DNA of 32,734 nucleotides, taken from the NCBI GenBank assembly GCA_018816555.1, contig JAHIVT010000127.1, positions 1 to 32,734 on the forward strand. Reading direction: 5' to 3'. Source of the DNA: Pseudomonadota bacterium. Lineage in GTDB: Bacteria; Desulfobacterota; Desulfobulbia; Desulfobulbales; SURF-16. Below are positions 23,774 to 32,242 of this stretch, piece by piece (within the stretch, counting starts at the first letter, position 1; the number at the start of each line of letters is the position of its first letter). Both the position numbers and the translations under genes were made by a program. The notes below the pieces were generated by a model. That model was not told the DNA's origin. It saw only the letters and a program-made list of their open reading frames with translations, and made no database searches.

Positions 23774-25690
23774 ATGATGACACTTGATGCGAAAATACCG
23801 AGCGGTTCTCTGGCGGAAAAATGGGATAAACACTGTTTTGCCGGCAAACTCGTTAATCCGGCAAACAAGAAAAAATACAGTATTATTGTTGTGGGGTCCG
23901 GTCTGGCCGGCGCTTCCGCCGCGGCAACACTGGCCGAACTCGGTTATCAGGTGCAGGTCTTCACCATGCACGACAGCCCCCGCCGCGCCCACAGCATAGC
24001 TGCCCAGGGAGGCATCAATGCAGCCAAAAACTACCAGAACGACGGTGACAGCATCTTCCGTCTTTTTTATGACACCATCAAGGGCGGCGACTTCCGGGCC
24101 CGGGAGGCCAATGTCTACCGGCTGGCCCAGATCAGCAACAATATCATTGATCAATGCGTGGCCCAGGGAGTGCCCTTTGCCCGTGAATATGGCGGTTCCC
24201 TGGCCAACCGTTCCTTCGGCGGAGCCCAGGTCTCCCGTACCTTTTACGCCAGAGGCCAGACCGGCCAGCAACTCCTGCTCGGGGCATACAGCGCCCTCAT
24301 GCGCCAGGTACATCTGGGCAAGGTAACCATCCATACCCGCCAGGAAATGATGGACCTGGTGGTGGAGGCAGGCCTGGCAAAGGGCATTGTCACCCGTGAC
24401 ATGCGGACAGGCGCCATCGCCTCCCATGCAGCCCATGCCGTGGTGCTGGCCACCGGCGGCTACGGCAACGTCTACTATCTTTCCACCAACGCCATGTCCT
24501 CCAACGTGACAGCGGCATGGCGAGCCCATAAAAAAGGGGCATTTTTCGCCAACCCCTGCTTTGTGCAGATCCACCCCACCTGCATCCCAATGCACGGCGA
24601 CTACCAGTCCAAACTGACCCTGATGAGTGAAAGCCTGCGCAACGACGGCAGGGTCTGGGTACCCAAGAAATCAGGAGACAAAAGACCCCCCGACCAGATC
24701 CCGGAAACGGAGCGCGATTATTATCTGGAAAACAAATATCCCAGTTTCGGCAATCTGGTGCCCCGGGATGTGGCCTCCCGCAATGCCAAGGAGGTATGTG
24801 ACAGCAAAAAAGGAGTTGGTGAAACCGGACTTGCCGTCTATCTTGACTTTGCCGATGCCATCAAACGCGACGGTATTGAGACAATTCTGCGCAAGTACGG
24901 TAATCTCTTCCAGATGTATGAAAAGATCACGGCCCAGGACCCAGTCAAACAGCCCATGATGATCTACCCTGCCGTTCACTATGCCATGGGCGGGCTCTGG
25001 GTCGATTATGACCTGATGAGCACCATCCCCGGCCTCTTTGTGCTTGGGGAAGCGAATTTTTCCGATCACGGGGCAAACCGCCTCGGGGCAAGCGCCCTGA
25101 TGCAGGGACTGGCCGACGGCTACTTCATCCTGCCCAACACCATAGGTGCCTATCTGTCCGGCTGTGCCCCCGGCGTACCGGACAAATCAGCACGAGTCTT
25201 TGCCGAAACGGAAAAGAATGCCGAGGCCTACATTGCCAGACTGCTGGCAATAAAGGGCAAACGGACCACGGATGATATCCACAAGGAACTCGGCAAACTG
25301 CTGTGGGACCATTGCGGCATGGCCCGCAACCAATCAGGCCTGCAGCAGGCCCTGGCCAGGATACCGGAGATACGGGAGGAATTCTGGCACAATGTCCTGA
25401 TTCCCGGCACCGGCAAAGAGCTCAACCAGTCCCTTGAACGGGCGGGAAGACTGGCTGATTTTCTTGAATTTGCCGAACTCATGGTCACCGATGCCCTGGA
25501 TCGGCAGGAATCCTGCGGCTGCCATCTGCGGGAGGAAAGCCAGACCGCAGAACATGAGGCCAAGCGGGATGATGAAAAGTATGCCTATGTTTCCGCCTGG
25601 CAGTTTCAGGGCCCGGGGGAATCCCCCATACTGCACAAAGAGCCGCTTACCTTTGAAAATGTAACACCCAGCCAGCGAAGTTATAAATAA
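23774..25690 (+). CDS. sdhA: Succinate dehydrogenase/fumarate reductase flavoprotein subunit
   Basis: 638 residues, normal for the B-type enzymes. The FAD-binding GSGLAG is at 41-46, and the His that carries covalent FAD is H73 in [11 protein letters not shown]. The active-site stretches are present: [16 protein letters not shown], the [10 protein letters not shown] loop, and [13 protein letters not shown] near the second FAD contact. The C-terminal helical domain contains DQLPE-less but typical [11 protein letters not shown]. It oxidises succinate or reduces fumarate on the membrane surface (cytoplasmic, as there is no Tat signal). The start is one of two adjacent ATGs at 23774/23777 after GTGAGAC. 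The next gene starts 2 nt after its stop. Confidence 0.96.
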   Translation: MMTLDAKIPSGSLAEKWDKHCFAGKLVNPANKKKYSIIVVGSGLAGASAAATLAELGYQVQVFTMHDSPRRAHSIAAQGGINAAKNYQNDGDSIFRLFYDTIKGGDFRAREANVYRLAQISNNIIDQCVAQGVPFAREYGGSLANRSFGGAQVSRTFYARGQTGQQLLLGAYSALMRQVHLGKVTIHTRQEMMDLVVEAGLAKGIVTRDMRTGAIASHAAHAVVLATGGYGNVYYLSTNAMSSNVTAAWRAHKKGAFFANPCFVQIHPTCIPMHGDYQSKLTLMSESLRNDGRVWVPKKSGDKRPPDQIPETERDYYLENKYPSFGNLVPRDVASRNAKEVCDSKKGVGETGLAVYLDFADAIKRDGIETILRKYGNLFQMYEKITAQDPVKQPMMIYPAVHYAMGGLWVDYDLMSTIPGLFVLGEANFSDHGANRLGASALMQGLADGYFILPNTIGAYLSGCAPGVPDKSARVFAETEKNAEAYIARLLAIKGKRTTDDIHKELGKLLWDHCGMARNQSGLQQALARIPEIREEFWHNVLIPGTGKELNQSLERAGRLADFLEFAELMVTDALDRQESCGCHLREESQTAEHEAKRDDEKYAYVSAWQFQGPGESPILHKEPLTFENVTPSQRSYK

Positions 25691-25692
25691 CG

Positions 25693-26454
25693 ATGCAGAG
25701 CAAAAAAATTGACATAAATCTCAAAATCTGGCGGCAGGAAAATGCCGACGCCCAGGGTAGTTTTGAACAGTACAGCCTTGCCGGCATATCAACCGACATG
25801 TCGTTTCTGGAAATGCTTGATGTGCTCAATGAAAAGCTGACCCTGGAAGGCAAGGAACCTGTAGCCTTCGATCATGACTGCCGGGAGGGAATCTGCGGCA
25901 TGTGCGGTGCTGTTGTCAATGGCCAGCCCCACGGGCCGGAACCGGGCACCACTCTTTGCCAGCTTCACATGCGGCACTTCAAAGACGGCGATCAGCTGGT
26001 TATCGAACCATTCAGGGCCAGAGCCTTCAGAATAGAAAAGGATCTGGTGGTTGACCGCAGCAGCCTGGACAAAATCATCCAGTCCGGCGGTTACGTCTCC
26101 GTCAACACCGGCGGCGCATCGGACGCCAACACCATCCCCATCGCCCAGAAAACAGCTGAACAGGCGATGGACGCCGCTGCCTGCATCGGCTGTGGCGCCT
26201 GTGTGGCTGCCTGCCCCAATGCATCTGCCATGCTCTTTGTCAGCGCCAAAGTTTCCCAGCTGGCCCTGCTGCCCCAGGGACATCCGGAACGCCGGGAGCG
26301 TGCACTCAGCATGGTCGGCAAAATGGATGAGCTTGGTTTCGGCAACTGCAGCAATGAGCGGGAATGCGAGGCAGCCTGCCCGAAGGGTATTTCAATCCGA
26401 CATATTGCCCGACTGAACAGAGAATTTATCAAGGCGGCTCTCTTTTCTGAGTAG
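25693..26454 (+). CDS. sdhB: Succinate dehydrogenase/fumarate reductase iron-sulfur subunit
   Basis: 253 residues. The N-terminal ferredoxin domain binds [2Fe-2S] through C63, C68, C71 ([10 protein letters not shown]) and C89. The C-terminal domain binds [4Fe-4S] and [3Fe-4S] clusters through [13 protein letters not shown] (C164, C167, C170, C174) and the set C219, C225, C229 ([16 protein letters not shown]). All ligands are present. It passes electrons from the flavoprotein to the haem b subunit. The gene starts 2 nt after sdhA, so the order C-A-B is a single operon, and the TAXI gene begins 22 nt after its stop. Confidence 0.96.
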   Translation: MQSKKIDINLKIWRQENADAQGSFEQYSLAGISTDMSFLEMLDVLNEKLTLEGKEPVAFDHDCREGICGMCGAVVNGQPHGPEPGTTLCQLHMRHFKDGDQLVIEPFRARAFRIEKDLVVDRSSLDKIIQSGGYVSVNTGGASDANTIPIAQKTAEQAMDAAACIGCGACVAACPNASAMLFVSAKVSQLALLPQGHPERRERALSMVGKMDELGFGNCSNERECEAACPKGISIRHIARLNREFIKAALFSE

Positions 26455-26476
26455 GCTAGTCCTGATAACAACCTCA

Positions 26477-27460
26477 ATGGATAGAATAATGCTTTTCGCT
26501 TTTCACCATTCCCTGGGCAGAATATGTACCCTGCTGGCTCTTCTCCTGACTTTTCCCCATGTTGCTCGAGCAACGGATGTCTATGTCTTCGGCGGCGGGC
26601 CTGCCGGCGGCACCTTCCAGTTTATGGCTGCAGGTATTTCTTTATATGAACCGGTTAAAAAAATCAGTGATTTTACGCTACAGGCAAAGGCTTCCGCCGG
26701 ATCGGTGGAAAACCTGCGCAAGGTGCATTCAGGCACCTATGCCATGGCTGTTGTTTACTCCGGTGAGCTGTATATGGGACGCAAGGGGCTGCTGAAAGAC
26801 GATCCGACCAGGTATGACAATGTTCTTGCCGTCAGCTACTTCTATGGAGCTCCGGCCCAGCTCATTGTCCGTAAAGGTTCGGGGATAACAAAACTCAGCC
26901 AGCTTGCCGGACTGAATGTGGGGGTGGGCAATGAAGGGTCAGGCGCCTACGCCAACTGCGAACGTCTTTTCAGCCAGCTGGACCTGTGGGACGCAATCCA
27001 CAGACACCCCATGGGGTATAACGATGCGGCATTCTCCTTCATCAATAACCAGCTCGATGCTTTCTGGCTCTTTGTCGGTTTTCCCAGCGGCGCGGCCGTC
27101 ATGGCAGCAGAAAACAACGACATTGATCTCCTCGATCTTTATCAGACCGCAGAGGCAAACGGTTTTTTCAAAAAATACCCGTTTTTCTCCAAGGTCGTCA
27201 TTCCCGCAGGCACCTACAAGGGGGTGGATCGGGACGTTGAATCATACCAGGACTCCGCCCTGTGGGTAGCCAACAAGGACGTGCCTGCCGAACTTGTTTA
27301 CACCCTTCTTTCTTTAATCTATACGGATGAGGGTCTCGCCTATATGCGCAGCTTAAAGAAGACCGCGGAGGCAATGTCCGTCAAGGACGGTATCAAGGGT
27401 ATTGTTACCCCGCTTCATCCCGGCGCCATCAGATTCTGGAAAGAAAAAGGAATTCTGTAG
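26477..27460 (+). CDS. TAXI family TRAP transporter solute-binding protein (orphan)
   Basis: 327 residues. A signal peptide (MDRIMLFAFHHSLGRICTLL, hydrophobic to about 27, cleavage near ARA|TD) precedes a typical TAXI domain: VYVFGGGPAGGTFQFMAAGI near the N-terminus, ASAGSVENLRKVHSG, the segment LSQLAGLNVGVGNEGSGAY, and DAFWLFVGFPSGAAV. The known members bind small organic acids such as glutamate or other dicarboxylates for a DctM-type permease. No fused DctQM permease gene lies nearby. The gene starts 22 nt after sdhB and is probably co-transcribed with the sdh/frd genes, which suggests a link to a C4-dicarboxylate or a signal related to it. The start has only a weak ribosome-binding site; the ATG at 26489 is an alternative. 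Confidence 0.9.
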   Translation: MDRIMLFAFHHSLGRICTLLALLLTFPHVARATDVYVFGGGPAGGTFQFMAAGISLYEPVKKISDFTLQAKASAGSVENLRKVHSGTYAMAVVYSGELYMGRKGLLKDDPTRYDNVLAVSYFYGAPAQLIVRKGSGITKLSQLAGLNVGVGNEGSGAYANCERLFSQLDLWDAIHRHPMGYNDAAFSFINNQLDAFWLFVGFPSGAAVMAAENNDIDLLDLYQTAEANGFFKKYPFFSKVVIPAGTYKGVDRDVESYQDSALWVANKDVPAELVYTLLSLIYTDEGLAYMRSLKKTAEAMSVKDGIKGIVTPLHPGAIRFWKEKGIL

Positions 27461-27503
27461 GCATCCCCCCTTAGAGACGCCCTGCTCTCCTTTCCAGGTT
27501 CCC

Positions 27504-27959
27504 TTATCCCTCTTCCTTAAAGGTATTGACCACCAACACCGGACAGGGAGCCATCTTGATGACCTTTTCGGCAACGCTGCCGAAAATCATGCGGTCAAGC
27601 CCTGTAAAGCCGTGGGTGCCGATGATAATGAGATCGATATCTTCCTGTGCCGCACAGTTGATGATTTCACTGGCCGGATGCCCGATGAGCACAATACTTT
27701 GACATGCACAGTTTACCTGGGGACAGTTTTTCTCAAGAAAACTTTTCATATTCCGTAGCGCATACGACTCAAGGCCCTCATCAAATGGATCGAGTCGAAT
27801 GTCCACGGGAAGCCCTGTATAACTGTAAGGATCTTCCGCTACAAAAAGAAAAATAAGTTTCGCTGCAAATTTCTCGGCAATGCCCTTGGCGTATTGCACA
27901 AGAATGGTTGTGGCTTGGGACAAATCCACAGGCACCAGAATTTTTTTCACATCATCCAC
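27504..27959 (-). CDS. Universal stress protein (UspA family)
   Basis: 151 residues, a single Usp domain. The first strand is KKILVPVDLS (D12 is the nucleotide-contacting Asp) and the ATP-binding signature is GTHGFTGLDRMIFGS (about 114-128), matching G-2x-G-9x-G-S/T, so this member probably binds ATP. VLVVNTF ends the fold. A start at 27959 is preceded by AGGAGCAGCC-like purines on the minus strand. It converges on the TAXI gene with only 43 bp between the stops, where no clear terminator is visible. It is a cytosolic dimer by family; expression is usually linked to starvation or stress. Confidence 0.94.
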   Translation of the reverse strand: MDDVKKILVPVDLSQATTILVQYAKGIAEKFAAKLIFLFVAEDPYSYTGLPVDIRLDPFDEGLESYALRNMKSFLEKNCPQVNCACQSIVLIGHPASEIINCAAQEDIDLIIIGTHGFTGLDRMIFGSVAEKVIKMAPCPVLVVNTFKEEG

Positions 27960-28483
27960 AGGCTGCTCCTTTTTGTTTAATTCCTCTTGTCATCATGACC
28001 CTGGTTTTAAAAAAAAATACTAACAAACAATATGGCTCGAAATAAAGAAAAATATTTTTGATTGTCCTCAAATTTTCCCCTGAGTAATGCAGACAAGTCA
28101 CCCCTTTGCCCATCATTCCGTTTTTTCCCCTTATCTATGCACAAAATACAATAAAATCCAGTGCTAATTGATTTTTAATATTTTTCTAACGCAAATCTAT
28201 CTCTCTCTTTATCAAAATCTCACATTCTCCATTTAATCTGCCTTAAACCCCGGCTGACCCAGGAAATCGTCACCCAGTTCAAATACACATGGGGATCGTG
28301 GCCCATGAAATTTCCCGGATCTGCCCGAGAGCACGAAACTAACCGGAATTCCAGGATAAAGATTATTAAGAGAAATTCAATTCCATGGGGAGGTGACCAA
28401 AACAGCTTGACCGAGGGAGTGAAAACGAATTTCCGACTGACTTGTCCATTCAACATCAAATAAAGGAATAGAGGAATAAAAGA
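27960..28483. other. Long intergenic region, AT-rich left half, open block on the right
   Basis: These 524 bases separate divergent genes. 27990-28215 is strongly AT-rich with no clear structure and likely holds the promoters. From about 28216 to 28460 the sequence is more GC-rich and open in a plus-strand frame without a start codon (ending TAA at 28458-28460) and also in a minus-strand frame of 79 codons. Neither resembles a family I recognise, and neither has a ribosome-binding site. It could be a decayed gene or a dispersed repeat. GAGGA before 28484 is the ribosome-binding site of the next gene. Confidence 0.45.
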
Positions 28484-30178
28484 ATGAAAAGATATTTTAA
28501 AGCAATTGCCTTGACGTCAACCATAGCTGTGCCTTTCATGCTTACCACCGCAGCTTTTGCAGGTGACCATAAACATGACTACGACAAACACCATGACCAT
28601 AAAAAATGTGTGAACAGCAACTGGCTTACCGGTGATTTTCATCAGCACACCTTATACACCGATGGCTCAACAACATTTGATTTTGTCATGGAGAAAAACA
28701 ATGAATTCGGCCTTGACTGGTGGGCCAATTCCGAGCATGGAGGCGCCCGTAACCGGGATGGTGAGGGGGTAAGCTGGCTTGACACCAGCAAGTACCCGGT
28801 CAATCCGATCCTGGGCGACTTCCCGGAAAAGGGCTACATGTACCGCTGGCAATCCCTGCGTGATTTTGCCTATCCCGATATCGAGAGAAACCGAGACATC
28901 TACCCTGACAAAAAAATTGCTGCCGGCGTGGAATGGAATGTTCCCGGCCATGAGCATTGCAGCAGCGGCATTGTGGCCAAAGACCCGGGTGCCATCAGTG
29001 CCTGGGAGTATATCTTTGACAAATCAGACGACGATACCAGCCGGGACGGAGAGGTGACCCCGTATGGTGTGCTGGCCAAAGAAAACGGCAAGATTTACGA
29101 GTGGGTTGACGGCAGCAAGATCATCACCAGCAAATCCACGGAGGAGCTGCATGCCGATGCCGTTGCCGGCTGTGCCTGGATGCAGCAGCAGCTTGATGCG
29201 GGTAAAATAGACGGCGGTTGGATTGTTTTCGCCCACATTGAAAGAAACGGCGCCTGGAGCACCGGCGGCTACGACATCAATAACTTCCGCGATTTCAACA
29301 ATGCCGGCCCTGACGTCTGTTTCGGCTTTGAAGGCGCCCCGGGCCATCAGGCCAATTCAAGCCGCGGCGGCTTCAGTACCACCAAGGCTTTCGGCGGTAC
29401 ATATGGTGGAACAGGCTATTACACCGCCACCCTTGGCGGCCTGTGGGACGCCCTGCTGGGTGAAGGCCGCCACTGGTACAACTTTGCCAGCTCCGACTAC
29501 CATAGTCATCATACAGCCGGGGGTGACGACTTCTACCCCGGCGAATACCAGAAGACCTGGACCAAGGCGGTTGACGCAGACCGTGACGGCGATATTTCCC
29601 TGAAAGAAATCGCTGCCGGGCTGCGCTCAGGTAATTCATTCCATGTCATGGGCGATCTGATCAATGCCCTGGAGTTCACCGCCAGCTACAATTACCGCGT
29701 GGTGGAGATGGGTGGAGACCTGCAGCTTAGCAAACGCCATGCAGCCAAGGATCCTCTGGTGATCAAGATCAAGTTCATGAGCCCGGTGACAAACAACAAC
29801 GGTGACACCCCGGTGGTTGATCACATCGACCTGATAGCAGGCCAAATCACCGGCCTGGTTTCCCCGGACAGCCCGGATTACACCAAGGCAACCAACGAAT
29901 CCACCCAAGTGCTTGCCACCTTCACCTCAGCCGACTGGGAAATTGATGAGGATGGCTACAACGTCATCACCTACCCCATCAAGGGTCTGGACAAGAGCAT
30001 GTACTTCCGTTTACGTGGTACCAATCAGCCGGTCAATGCACCTTTTGAGACCGACGAAATGGGTAATCCGCTGGCCGACTCACTTGCCACAGCGGGTCTC
30101 GGCCTTGACGGTGCCGAGGAAGCCTGGGCGGATCTCTGGTTCTACTCAAACCCGATTTTTGTCAATGTAGACAAATAG
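28484..30178 (+). CDS. Secreted PHP-domain-like metalloprotein with His-rich N-terminus and EF-hand loop
   Basis: 564 residues. A signal peptide (cleavage after AFA at about 26) is followed by a metal-binding-looking stretch of alternating His/Asp/Lys (about 28-40). The PHP signature is GDFHQHTLYTDGS (about 50-62, with the HxH at 53/55), then WWANSEHGG (near 80), HIERNG and SSDYHSHH further on, which supply the remaining metal ligands of a tri-nuclear phosphoesterase-like site, as in DUF3604-type proteins. Near residues 364-375 lies a canonical EF-hand loop, DADRDGDISLKE, so calcium may bind too. The last third is a beta-rich domain. It is probably periplasmic or extracellular. The substrate is unknown. 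It is a single-gene unit ending in the strong terminator at 30212-30256. Confidence 0.82.
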   Translation: MKRYFKAIALTSTIAVPFMLTTAAFAGDHKHDYDKHHDHKKCVNSNWLTGDFHQHTLYTDGSTTFDFVMEKNNEFGLDWWANSEHGGARNRDGEGVSWLDTSKYPVNPILGDFPEKGYMYRWQSLRDFAYPDIERNRDIYPDKKIAAGVEWNVPGHEHCSSGIVAKDPGAISAWEYIFDKSDDDTSRDGEVTPYGVLAKENGKIYEWVDGSKIITSKSTEELHADAVAGCAWMQQQLDAGKIDGGWIVFAHIERNGAWSTGGYDINNFRDFNNAGPDVCFGFEGAPGHQANSSRGGFSTTKAFGGTYGGTGYYTATLGGLWDALLGEGRHWYNFASSDYHSHHTAGGDDFYPGEYQKTWTKAVDADRDGDISLKEIAAGLRSGNSFHVMGDLINALEFTASYNYRVVEMGGDLQLSKRHAAKDPLVIKIKFMSPVTNNNGDTPVVDHIDLIAGQITGLVSPDSPDYTKATNESTQVLATFTSADWEIDEDGYNVITYPIKGLDKSMYFRLRGTNQPVNAPFETDEMGNPLADSLATAGLGLDGAEEAWADLWFYSNPIFVNVDK

Positions 30179-30211
30179 CGCGGCAACCGTTGTTCTATTA
30201 CCCTTGACTGC

Positions 30212-30256
30212 GGCACAAAGGAATGGGAAAAAATCTCCATTCCTTTGTGCCATTTT
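30212..30256 (+). terminator. Rho-independent terminator of the PHP-like gene
   Basis: A perfect 14-bp stem, GGCACAAAGGAATG with its complement CATTCCTTTGTGCC (30212-30225 and 30238-30251), a 12-nt loop and a following ATTTTC tract. It lies 34 nt after the stop. Confidence 0.82.
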
Positions 30257-30473
30257 CATTTTCTGTTACTCACTGAAGGGAAGGAACGTCAGAAAAAAAT
30301 TTGATGACCATGCAATTTCAACAGGCAGAATTCAGGAAAGTAATTGATATTAGTTCCTTATCCGGATATAAATGATAAAGAAAACAAGAGCTGAAGAGGT
30401 TACGGTTCAGCTTGATAATAATATGAAAATTCTATGACGGGAAACCTATTCTGCCGTCATGCCGGAAGGGAGC

Positions 30474-31802
30474 ATGCCTAAAAAAAAGAAGATTTTCGTC
30501 CTCGATACCAACGTTATCCTCCACGATTCATCATGCATCCATCAATTTGAAGAACACGACATAGTCATCCCTATTACCGTCCTCGAAGAACTCGATCATT
30601 TTAAAAAAGGCGACGAGACGGTCAATTTTCATGCCCGGCAGTTTACCCGTGCTTTAGACGAACTCAGCGGCGACAAAATGTTCAACGGCGGCATCCGTAT
30701 CGGCCCCAAATGCGGCAAGATCAGCGTGCGGCTTGAACAGGACTTCCACCCCAATCTTCGGGCAAATTTCATTACCGCCAAGGCGGATCACCATATTCTC
30801 AACATTGCCTATCATGTTGCCCAGAATAATGCTTCCAGACAGGTCATCCTGGTTACCAAAGACGTCAACATGCGCATGAAGGCCAAGGCGGTGGGGCTCA
30901 TGGCAGAGGATTACACCACTGACCATGTGAAGGATATCTCGGCTCTGTACACGGGCTGCCGCTTGCAGGAATACATTGAGGAAGAGACAATTGAAAAATT
31001 CTATGTGGAACCCTACGAGGTGGATGCGGAGGAGATCAAGATAAACCCGCCCCTGCTGGCCAATGAGTACATGATACTGCGCAACGGCAAGAAATCGGTG
31101 TTGGCCTGCATGAACGCGAAAAGCGGACGCATCAGCCGCATTGATCGGCAGACGGCTTACGGCATCCAGCCCCGTAACGCCGACCAGACCTTTGCCCTGC
31201 ACGGCTTGCTGAACAGCGCAATTCCCCTGGTCACCATCACCGGCAAGGCCGGCACGGGCAAAACGCTGCTGGCTCTGGCCGCCGCCCTGGAAAGACGAAG
31301 CAGTTACCGTCAGATCCTGCTGGCCAGACCGGTCATCCCGCTCAGCAATAAAGACATCGGCTACCTGCCCGGCGATATTCAGTCAAAACTGAAGCCATAC
31401 ATGCAGCCTCTTTACGATAATCTAGGCGTTATACGTAATCAATTCTCGGAAACAAGCGACCGGGCGAAGAATATTTACCAGCTGCTGGAAGAGGACAAAC
31501 TGGTCATCGAACCCCTTGCCTATATTCGGGGCCGCAGTCTGGTCAATATCTTCCTCATCGTTGACGAGGCACAGAACCTTACCCCCCATGAAGTGAAAAC
31601 GATTATCACCCGAGCAGGGGAAGGCTCAAAAATCGTTTTCACCGGGGATATTTTTCAAATCGATCACCCTTATCTGGACAGCCTTTCCAATGGACTCAGC
31701 TGTCTCATTGAAAAGATGCAGGGGCAACCCCTTTATGCCCATATCAATCTGAAAAAGGGGGAAAGATCCGAGTTGTCCGAACTGGCAAGCGATCTGCTGT
31801 AA
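30474..31802 (+). CDS. PIN-PhoH fusion protein (PhoH2-like ATPase/ribonuclease)
   Basis: 442 residues from the ATG at 30474, which is directly preceded by GGAAGGGAG; the ATG at 30459 has none. The N-terminal PIN domain (about 1-135) has the acidic metal ligands in FVLDTNVILHD (D11), VLEELDHF and LVTKDVNMRMKAKA. The C-terminal PhoH ATPase domain (about 225-440) has Walker A GKAGTGKT (near 255) and Walker B IFLIVDEAQN (near 359), with GDIFQID as the sensor-like motif. Proteins of this design are reported as RNA helicase/ribonucleases and are often near toxin-antitoxin-like genes, but no small partner gene is seen here. It stands alone between the PHP-like gene and a convergent PEP-CTERM gene 23 nt away. 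Confidence 0.95.
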   Translation: MPKKKKIFVLDTNVILHDSSCIHQFEEHDIVIPITVLEELDHFKKGDETVNFHARQFTRALDELSGDKMFNGGIRIGPKCGKISVRLEQDFHPNLRANFITAKADHHILNIAYHVAQNNASRQVILVTKDVNMRMKAKAVGLMAEDYTTDHVKDISALYTGCRLQEYIEEETIEKFYVEPYEVDAEEIKINPPLLANEYMILRNGKKSVLACMNAKSGRISRIDRQTAYGIQPRNADQTFALHGLLNSAIPLVTITGKAGTGKTLLALAAALERRSSYRQILLARPVIPLSNKDIGYLPGDIQSKLKPYMQPLYDNLGVIRNQFSETSDRAKNIYQLLEEDKLVIEPLAYIRGRSLVNIFLIVDEAQNLTPHEVKTIITRAGEGSKIVFTGDIFQIDHPYLDSLSNGLSCLIEKMQGQPLYAHINLKKGERSELSELASDLL

Positions 31803-31825
31803 AAGATGTTTGTTTTCCGCGACGA

Positions 31826-32242
31826 TCAGGCATTATTCATGCTGCTGCGCCGGGCGAAAACCAGCCCTGCAACACCGGAGCCCAACAGCAGAATTGTACC
31901 GGGAACCGGTACGGCTGGCCCTGCACCGGATTGTTCGACATGCTGTACCATCCACGTTGGTGTATCATCACCATGATATGAATAAGCAGATGGGAAAAAG
32001 AAATCATCTGCCCAAGCTTCTCTGCCCCTGTCTGCCGCTTGACCATGAGAAACTATGCCCAGGGAATCTTCCTGGTCAAGGTAACTATCGCCTGTCAAAG
32101 CAAATATGCCGCCGGCATGACCGTATCCTTTCACACTGGATGTCAAGTCGCCCATCTCATGCCCACCCGGTACACCGGCGGCCATAACACTGCCGACACT
32201 GAGTAATACACTCAATACTGTTGTTAAAATGATCTTTTTCAT
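31826..32242 (-). CDS. Small PEP-CTERM-like exported protein with variant sorting signal
   Basis: 138 residues. A signal peptide (MKKIILTTVLSVLLSVGSVM, cleavage near MAA|G) precedes a Gly/His/Asp-rich mature region of only about 85 residues with no domain I recognise. The C-terminal tail is VPVPGTILLLGSGVAGLVFA followed by a basic RR: same layout as PEP-CTERM (box, hydrophobic helix, basic end), but the Pro-Glu-Pro box is Pro-Val-Pro-Gly. Such PxPGT variants are common in Desulfobacterota. It should be processed by an exosortase located elsewhere. AGGGGGCAG lies just before the ATG. Its stop is 23 bp from the PhoH gene stop. Confidence 0.88.
   Translation of the reverse strand: MKKIILTTVLSVLLSVGSVMAAGVPGGHEMGDLTSSVKGYGHAGGIFALTGDSYLDQEDSLGIVSHGQAADRGREAWADDFFFPSAYSYHGDDTPTWMVQHVEQSGAGPAVPVPGTILLLGSGVAGLVFARRSSMNNA

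Noticed and set aside
23759-24595. 278-codon minus-strand frame over sdhA
   Set aside because: sdhA is certain from its motifs; the antisense product is Gly/His-rich without similarity.
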